A stretch of 64,000 bases of DNA, taken from Luteibacter yeojuensis (GTDB lineage Bacteria > Pseudomonadota > Gammaproteobacteria > Xanthomonadales > Rhodanobacteraceae). The DNA is taken from assembly GCF_011742875.1 (NCBI RefSeq), contig NZ_JAAQTL010000002.1:124001-188000 (forward strand), given 5' to 3'. Both the position numbers and the translations under genes were made by a program. The notes under the pieces are model-generated. The model was given only the letters and a program-made list of their open reading frames with translations. It ran no database searches and was not told the origin of the DNA. Below, piece after piece: positions 59,091 through 64,000 of the stretch (positions are counted from its first letter, which is position 1; every line of letters starts with the position of its first letter).

Positions 59091-60119
59091 GTGAGCGGAA
59101 GTCCGCAATACACCCTTGCCGAACTGGCCGAACGCTTCGGCCTTGAAGCCCACGGCGATCCCGCCACGGCGGTCGACGGCGTCGGAACCCTGGCGACCGC
59201 CACGCCGAGCCAGTTCACCTTCCTGTCCAATCCGAAATACACCTCGCAGTTGGCCGAATCGCAGGCGGGCATCGTGGTGCTGGGCGCCGACGCCCTGCCC
59301 CTGCGCAAGGGCGCCGCGCTGGTGGCGAAGGACCCGTACGTCGCCTACGCAAAGATCGCCGCGCTGTTCGAGAAGCACGCGGCGGCACCGCACGGCATCC
59401 ACATGAGCGCCGTGGTCTCGCCTTCGGCCCGCGTGCATGCGACGGCCAGCGTGGGCCCGTGCTGCGTCATCGAGGAGGGCGCCGTCATCGAGGAGGGCGC
59501 GATCCTCGGCCCGCACTGCACGATCGGTCCGGGCTGCGTCGTCGGCGCGGATTCCCGCCTCGTCGCCCGCGTCACGCTCGTGATCCGCGTCACCCTCGGC
59601 AAGCGCGTGCTGATCCATCCGGGCGCCGTCATCGGTGCCGACGGCTTTGGCATCGCCTTCGACCGCGACCGCTGGGTGAAGCTGCCGCAACTGGGCGGCG
59701 TACGCATCGGTGACGACTGCGAGATCGGCGCCAACACGACCATCGACCGCGGCGCGCTGGAAGACACCGTGCTCGAGGAAGACGTACGCCTCGACAACCA
59801 GATCCAGATCGCCCACAACGTGCACATCGGCGCGCATACGGCCATGGCCGGTTGTTCCGCCGTGGCGGGCAGCGCCAAAATCGGCAGGTATTGCCTCATC
59901 GGGGGCAACGCCGGGATCCTCGGGCACCTCGAAGTGGCCGACCGGGTTACCATCACGGCCAAAAGCCTCGTGACCGCATCCATCAGGGAGCCCGGCGAGT
60001 ATTCGTCCGGCACCCCGTTGCAGGAGAACCGCCTGTGGCGGCGCAACGCGGCGCGCATGAAACATCTAGACGAGTACGTGCGCCGCCTGGCGGCGCTGGA
60101 AAAGGACAAAGGGCAATGA
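59091..60119 (+). CDS. lpxD: UDP-3-O-acylglucosamine N-acyltransferase
   Basis: A 342-residue lipid A enzyme with a uridine-binding N-terminal domain and hexapeptide beta-helix (about 110-310). The catalytic His is in [13 protein letters not shown] at 59091 has a GGGAG ribosome site. Overlaps fabZ by ATGA. Confidence 0.97.
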   Translation: MSGSPQYTLAELAERFGLEAHGDPATAVDGVGTLATATPSQFTFLSNPKYTSQLAESQAGIVVLGADALPLRKGAALVAKDPYVAYAKIAALFEKHAAAPHGIHMSAVVSPSARVHATASVGPCCVIEEGAVIEEGAILGPHCTIGPGCVVGADSRLVARVTLVIRVTLGKRVLIHPGAVIGADGFGIAFDRDRWVKLPQLGGVRIGDDCEIGANTTIDRGALEDTVLEEDVRLDNQIQIAHNVHIGAHTAMAGCSAVAGSAKIGRYCLIGGNAGILGHLEVADRVTITAKSLVTASIREPGEYSSGTPLQENRLWRRNAARMKHLDEYVRRLAALEKDKGQ

Positions 60120-60589
60120 CCGAAATGAAAGCTGCCGTGACGCTCCCCGTGGACGTGGAGCAGATCCAGCGGCTCCTGCCGCACCGCTACCCGTTCCTCC
60201 TCGTGGACCGGGTGGTCGCGATCGATCCCGGCAAGACCATCACGGCGATCAAGAACGTCACCATCAACGAGCCGTTCTTCCAGGGCCATTTCCCCGGGCA
60301 CCCGGTGATGCCGGGCGTGCTCATCGTCGAGGCCATGGCGCAGACCGCCGGCCTGCTCACGCAGATCACCAGCCAGGTCGACGGCCATTCCGGCAGCCCG
60401 CTCTTCTACCTCGTGAAGGTGGACAACGCGCGCTTCTCCGCCGTGGTCGCCCCGGGCGACCAGCTGGTGATGGAGGTGTCGCTCAAGCGTCTCATCCGCG
60501 GCATGGGCCTGTTCGAGGCCAAGGCCATGGTAGACGGCAAGGTCGTGGCCTGCTGCGAGCTGATGTGCGCCGCCAGGAGCGACAAATGA
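60116..60589 (+). CDS. fabZ: 3-hydroxyacyl-ACP dehydratase FabZ
   Basis: A 157-residue hot-dog-fold dehydratase of fatty-acid synthesis. [14 protein letters not shown] and [20 protein letters not shown] carry catalytic His and Glu. It overlaps lpxD and lpxA by four bases each, so lpxD-fabZ-lpxA is one coupled unit. Confidence 0.98.
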   Translation: MTEMKAAVTLPVDVEQIQRLLPHRYPFLLVDRVVAIDPGKTITAIKNVTINEPFFQGHFPGHPVMPGVLIVEAMAQTAGLLTQITSQVDGHSGSPLFYLVKVDNARFSAVVAPGDQLVMEVSLKRLIRGMGLFEAKAMVDGKVVACCELMCAARSDK

Positions 60590-61359
60590 TCCATGCCACC
60601 GCGCAGATCGATCCGTCCGCGCGCATCGCGGACAACGTCAGCATCGGTGCCTATACCGTCGTCGGTGCCGACGTGGTCATCGGCGAGGGCACGACCGTCG
60701 GTCCGCACGTGGTGATCGAGGGTCCGACCGTCATCGGGCGGGACAATCGCATCTCGCAGTTCGCCTCCATCGGCGGTCCGCCGCAGGACAAGAAATTCAA
60801 GGGCGAGCGCACGGAACTGGTCATCGGCGACCGCAACCTCATCCGCGAATTCGTCACGATCAACCGCGGCACGGGCGACGGCGGCGGCATCACCCGCATC
60901 GGCAACGACAACTGGCTGCTTGCCTACGTGCACGTGGCACACGACTGCCAGATCGGCAACAACGTCGTGTTCTCCAACTATTCGGCATTGGCCGGCCACG
61001 CGGAAATCGGCGACTGGACGATCCTTTCCGGCTTCTCGGGTGTCCACCAGTTCTGCAAGGTGGGTGCCCACGCGTTCATCGGCATGGGCTGCCTCGTCGG
61101 TTCGGACGTGCCGCCGTTCGTGATGATGGCGAACGAGACGCGCGGCCGTCCGCGCGGCATCAACAGCGAGGGCCTCAAGCGCCGCGGCTTCGACACCGCG
61201 CGCATCGCGGCCATCAAGCGCGCCTACCGCACCCTTTACATGGCCGGCCTGCCGCTGGCCGAGGCGCGCGAGCAGCTGATGACGCAGGCGGAAGCCAGCG
61301 AGGACGTACGCCAGATGCTCGAGTTCATCGATCGCAGCGAACGGGCGCTCGCGAGGTAA
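60586..61359 (+). CDS. lpxA: UDP-N-acetylglucosamine acyltransferase
   Basis: A 257-residue hexapeptide-repeat enzyme, first step of lipid A. Catalytic His is in [22 protein letters not shown]-type [15 protein letters not shown] and GLKRRGF are family marks. Length 255-265 is normal. Confidence 0.98.
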   Translation: MIHATAQIDPSARIADNVSIGAYTVVGADVVIGEGTTVGPHVVIEGPTVIGRDNRISQFASIGGPPQDKKFKGERTELVIGDRNLIREFVTINRGTGDGGGITRIGNDNWLLAYVHVAHDCQIGNNVVFSNYSALAGHAEIGDWTILSGFSGVHQFCKVGAHAFIGMGCLVGSDVPPFVMMANETRGRPRGINSEGLKRRGFDTARIAAIKRAYRTLYMAGLPLAEAREQLMTQAEASEDVRQMLEFIDRSERALAR

Positions 61360-61403
61360 CGACCGCCGGCGCTACCATGGCGCCGACGCCGCCGAGCACC
61401 ATT

Positions 61404-61437
61404 CCGTCGCCCCTGCCGAGGCAGGGGCCCAGTGCCT
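61404..61437. repeat. Single arm of the second repeat family
   Basis: CCGTCGCCCCTGCCGAGGCA and following GGGGCCCAGTGCC, equivalent to the left arm at 21134-21169. It lies in the lpxA-lpxB gap. Confidence 0.55.
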
Positions 61438-61469
61438 GAGAGGCCACAGGCTGCGGGAGACCCAGCACC

Positions 61470-62690
61470 ATGCAGCAAACCCGTTCTCCTTCCGACGCCC
61501 CGCTGATCGCGCTGATCGCCGGCGAGGATTCCGGCGACCAGCTCGGCGCCGATCTTATCGTGGCCCTCCGCCACCGCTTCCCCGGCGCCCGCTTCGTGGG
61601 CATCGGTGGCAGGCGCATGCTCGCGCAGGGCTTCGAGTCCTGGTACGACATCCGCGAACTCTCGGTCATGGGCTTCGCCGAGGTGGTGAAGCACCTTCCT
61701 CGCCTGCTCCGTCTGCGCCGCGACCTGCTGGCGAAGCTGTTTGCCGCCAGGCCGGCACTGACCGTCGGCATCGACGCGCCGGATTTCAACCTCGCCGTCG
61801 AGCGCAAGCTCAAGGAAGCCGGCCTTGTCACCGCGCATTACGTCAGTCCGTCCGTATGGGCGTGGCGCGAGAAGCGCGCGGAGAAAATCGGCCACTCCGC
61901 CCGCCGCGTGCTCTGCCTGTTCCCGATGGAGCCTCCCATCTATGCACGGCACGGCGTGGACGCGCGTTTCGTCGGCCATCCGCTGGCCGACCGCTTTCCC
62001 ATGGTGTCCGAGCGCGACAAGCCGCGGGATGCGCTCGGACTCCCCCATGACGCGCCCGTGCTCGCCGTCCTGCCCGGCAGCCGGCCCAGCGAGATCGAGC
62101 GCATCGGTGCCACCTTCATCGATGCGGCCAGGCGCGTTGCCGCGTCCATGCCCGGCCTGCGTATCGTCGTGCCCGCGGCCAATGAGCGCGTGCACGAACG
62201 TCTCGCCACGCTCCTTCAGGGGTTTCCCGGCACGCCGCCCCTGCTCGTCGACGGCCGCGCGCACGAGGCCATGCTCGCCGCCGACGCCGTGCTGCTCGCC
62301 TCCGGCACGGCCACGCTGGAAGCGATGCTGGCAAAGCGCCCGATGGTGGTCGGCTATCGGGTTTCGCCCACGAGCTACCGCATCGCCAAGGCCCTGCACA
62401 TGCTGAAGACCGATGTCTACAGCCTGCCGAACATCCTGGCCCGCGCCTGCGGCCTCGGCCGCGAGCGGCTGGTGCCGGAGTTCATGCAGGACGAATGCAC
62501 GCCGGACAACCTGGCCCGGGCCACGCTCGACCTGCTCGCCGACAGCGAACGGCGTGGCGCCATCGTGGCGGCGTTCGAGTACCTCCACCAGGAACTTCGC
62601 GGCGGCCTCGAAGGCCGCGCGTCCGACCACGCGGCCGACGCGTTGGCCGACCTCGTCGCGCCCCGTTCCTCCCAGCAGGAGCCGCTGTAG
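61470..62690 (+). CDS. lpxB: Lipid A disaccharide synthase
   Basis: A 406-residue GT19 glycosyltransferase. The N-terminal IALIAGEDSGDQLGADLI, GIDAPDFNLAVERKLK and LPGSRPSEIERI are conserved. The stop codon lies in a REP-like palindrome, so the last residues (QQEPL) come from repeat sequence. Confidence 0.97.
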   Translation: MQQTRSPSDAPLIALIAGEDSGDQLGADLIVALRHRFPGARFVGIGGRRMLAQGFESWYDIRELSVMGFAEVVKHLPRLLRLRRDLLAKLFAARPALTVGIDAPDFNLAVERKLKEAGLVTAHYVSPSVWAWREKRAEKIGHSARRVLCLFPMEPPIYARHGVDARFVGHPLADRFPMVSERDKPRDALGLPHDAPVLAVLPGSRPSEIERIGATFIDAARRVAASMPGLRIVVPAANERVHERLATLLQGFPGTPPLLVDGRAHEAMLAADAVLLASGTATLEAMLAKRPMVVGYRVSPTSYRIAKALHMLKTDVYSLPNILARACGLGRERLVPEFMQDECTPDNLARATLDLLADSERRGAIVAAFEYLHQELRGGLEGRASDHAADALADLVAPRSSQQEPL

Positions 62691-62700
62691 CGGCCCCTGC
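62675..62700. repeat. REP-like palindrome over the lpxB stop codon
   Basis: A 26-bp near-perfect palindrome, GCAGGAGCC-GCTGTAGC-GGCCCCTGC, containing the TAG stop of lpxB. Confidence 0.72.
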
Positions 62701-62741
62701 ACGACTTGCTCCTGCTGCGCCCCGACAGTACCCTCCCCGCC

Positions 62742-63398
62742 ATGCCCCGCCGCCGTAACGTCACCTCCCAGCTCGCCCGCGATCTCGTCGTCGCCGGCGT
62801 GGACGAGGCCGGACGCGGCCCGCTGGCCGGACCCGTGGTGGTCGCCGCGGTGATCCTCGATCCCGCCCGCCCGATCCGGGGGCTCGACGATTCCAAGCAA
62901 CTGGCCGAAGCCGTGCGCGAGAAGCTCTACGCCCGCATCGTCGAGCGCGCCCTCGCCCACTGCGTGATCTTCGTGGAGCGCGAAGAGATCGACCGGGTCA
63001 ACATCTTCCAGGCCACCATGCTGGGAATGACCCGCGCCCTGATGGGCCTGTCGCTGACGCCGCATATGGCGCTGGTGGACGGCAACAGCCTTCCGCGCAC
63101 GCTGCCCTGTCAGGGCCGGGCCGTGATCGGCGGCGACGGCGCGGAACCGGCCATCAGCGCCGCCTCCATCCTCGCCAAGGTCAGCCGCGACCGGCACATG
63201 ACGGCCCTGGACGCCTTGCATCCCGGTTACGGCTTCGCCCGCCATAAGGGCTACGCGGTGCCGGAGCACCTGGAGGCCCTGGACCGCCTGGGCCCCTGCG
63301 AGGCCCACAGGCGCAGCTTCGCGCCCGTGCGGCGCTGGTTCGAGCCGGAAGCCGTCGAAAGCCCGATGGACGACCTGTTCGCCGCCGTGGCGCTATAG
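62742..63398 (+). CDS. rnhB: Ribonuclease HII
   Basis: A 218-residue RNase H2 removing RNA from RNA-DNA hybrids. [17 protein letters not shown] has the first Asp-Glu pair; later acidic residues are in MALVDGNS and [14 protein letters not shown]. Begins 51 bp past lpxB. ATG 62742; earlier non-ATG starts possible. Confidence 0.96.
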   Translation: MPRRRNVTSQLARDLVVAGVDEAGRGPLAGPVVVAAVILDPARPIRGLDDSKQLAEAVREKLYARIVERALAHCVIFVEREEIDRVNIFQATMLGMTRALMGLSLTPHMALVDGNSLPRTLPCQGRAVIGGDGAEPAISAASILAKVSRDRHMTALDALHPGYGFARHKGYAVPEHLEALDRLGPCEAHRRSFAPVRRWFEPEAVESPMDDLFAAVAL

Positions 63399-63500
63399 GC
63401 CAAACGGCCTGGCCTAAAGTCCTTCGGGGACCTGCCGATACGAAGGCTAACGCCCTCCCCGTGGGGGTGTAGCCCTTTCCCTATCGACAGGTAACACCCC

Positions 63501-63866
63501 ATGAAGAAGCTCGCCATCGCCATCGTGCTGTTCGCAGCCGCTCCCCTGTCCGCCCAGGCCGCCTGCGCCGCCAAGGATTTCGCCATCGACGGCTTTGCCG
63601 TGAAGCTGACGCAGGGCTCGGGGCTGCCGCGCTTCAGCATGAAGGGCAACCTGGTCAACAAGTGCGCCGAGCCTGCCGCCGCGCAGATCCGCATCGACGC
63701 CAAGGATGCCTCGGGCAAGGTCATCGCCAGCAAGCAGGGCTGGCCCGCCGGCACCTCGAACATCGAGCCGGGCAAGAGCGTGGACTTCGACCTCGGCCGG
63801 CTGTTCCGCTATTCCGCCGATATGCAGGACTACACGGTGGTCGTTTCGGACGTGAAGGCCTGGTAA
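63501..63866 (+). CDS. Small secreted protein of unknown function
   Basis: A 121-residue protein with a Sec signal (KLAIAIVLFAAAPLSAQA). The mature part is a beta-rich, two-cysteine domain that could be an Ig-like or FxLYD-like fold (GNLVNKCAEPAAAQIRIDAK; FDLGRLFRYSADMQDYTVVV). No family assigned with confidence. Confidence 0.72.
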   Translation: MKKLAIAIVLFAAAPLSAQAACAAKDFAIDGFAVKLTQGSGLPRFSMKGNLVNKCAEPAAAQIRIDAKDASGKVIASKQGWPAGTSNIEPGKSVDFDLGRLFRYSADMQDYTVVVSDVKAW

Positions 63867-63924
63867 TCGCGCCTGCCCGCCGACGCGCGTCCCGGATCCT
63901 TCGGAAGCGCGCCGGCGGTGGCGC

Positions 63925-64000
63925 TCAGATGTAGAGCCAGGACGCTTCTTCGCCCGCGGCGAAAGTCTCCTGGCGCGCCGGCAGCCAGACCAGGGCGTGT
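63925..64000 (-). CDS. C-terminal end of a probable molybdopterin molybdenumtransferase MoeA
   Basis: Only 24 codons plus stop are visible, running off the right edge. They read HALVWLPARQETFAAGEEASW, like the last strand of MoeA-type proteins (LxWLP...AAGE). Too short for certainty. Confidence 0.45.
   Translation of the reverse strand, partial: HALVWLPARQETFAAGEEASWLYI

Overview
The window is about 64 kb of GC-rich, densely packed gammaproteobacterial chromosome. The gene set and order, the two flagellins, the atypical PilZ protein and the housekeeping blocks fit the Xanthomonadales, most like the Luteibacter/Dyella group (Rhodanobacteraceae). That placement is inferred from family knowledge and not from any search. 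No prophage, insertion sequence, CRISPR array or rRNA operon was seen.

Region 1 (1-24 kb) is a flagellar and chemotaxis locus. On the minus strand lie the 3'-truncated fleQ, then pilZ-fliT-fliS-fliD, fliC, a second divergent flagellin gene, the rod-hook operon flgBCDEFGHIJKL and cheV. On the plus strand lie a soluble chemoreceptor, flgA, flgM, flgN and an EAL-HDOD protein. The promoter hierarchy can be read directly. Sigma-54 sites precede flgB, fliD and (imperfectly) fleQ. Sigma-28 sites precede fliC, flgM and, more weakly, cheV and the chemoreceptor. An array of GTGAC-N7-GTCAC dyads sits where enhancer sites would be expected upstream of the putative fleQ sigma-54 promoter. This is the most interesting unexplained regulatory signal in the window.

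Region 2 (24-34 kb) holds a TMEM43-like/metallo-beta-lactamase-fold gene pair, gamma-glutamyltransferase, a ferredoxin, a lipoprotein, coaD and rsmD. Divergent from these are ftsY and an asmA-like/mutY/yggX operon, then an EF-hand protein and tRNA-Phe(GAA). Region 3 (34-38.5 kb) is a small accessory stretch next to the tRNA: orphan lipoprotein, DUF3606 pair, membrane-anchored protein, patatin-like lipase, endonuclease/exonuclease/phosphatase-family protein and a secreted prolyl aminopeptidase-like hydrolase.

Region 4 (38.6-48.4 kb) has parC, a NUDIX hydrolase, a phosphodiester-glycosidase-like lipoprotein, and the minus-strand group map, glnD-dapD-arsC-like-dapE (lysine/DAP synthesis and nitrogen signalling). 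Region 5 (48.4-63.4 kb) is the classic envelope and translation cluster rpsB-tsf, pyrH-frr-uppS-cdsA-dxr-rseP-bamA-lpxD-fabZ-lpxA-lpxB-rnhB. It is followed by a small secreted protein and the 3' end of a probable moeA.

Many intergenic gaps carry REP-like palindromes built on GCCGCTATAGCGGC or GCCGCTGAAGCGGC cores, often as inverted pairs. Two of them supply the stop codon of the adjacent gene, and two 87-bp composite units are close copies of each other. A second, more diverged inverted-repeat family appears at three sites.
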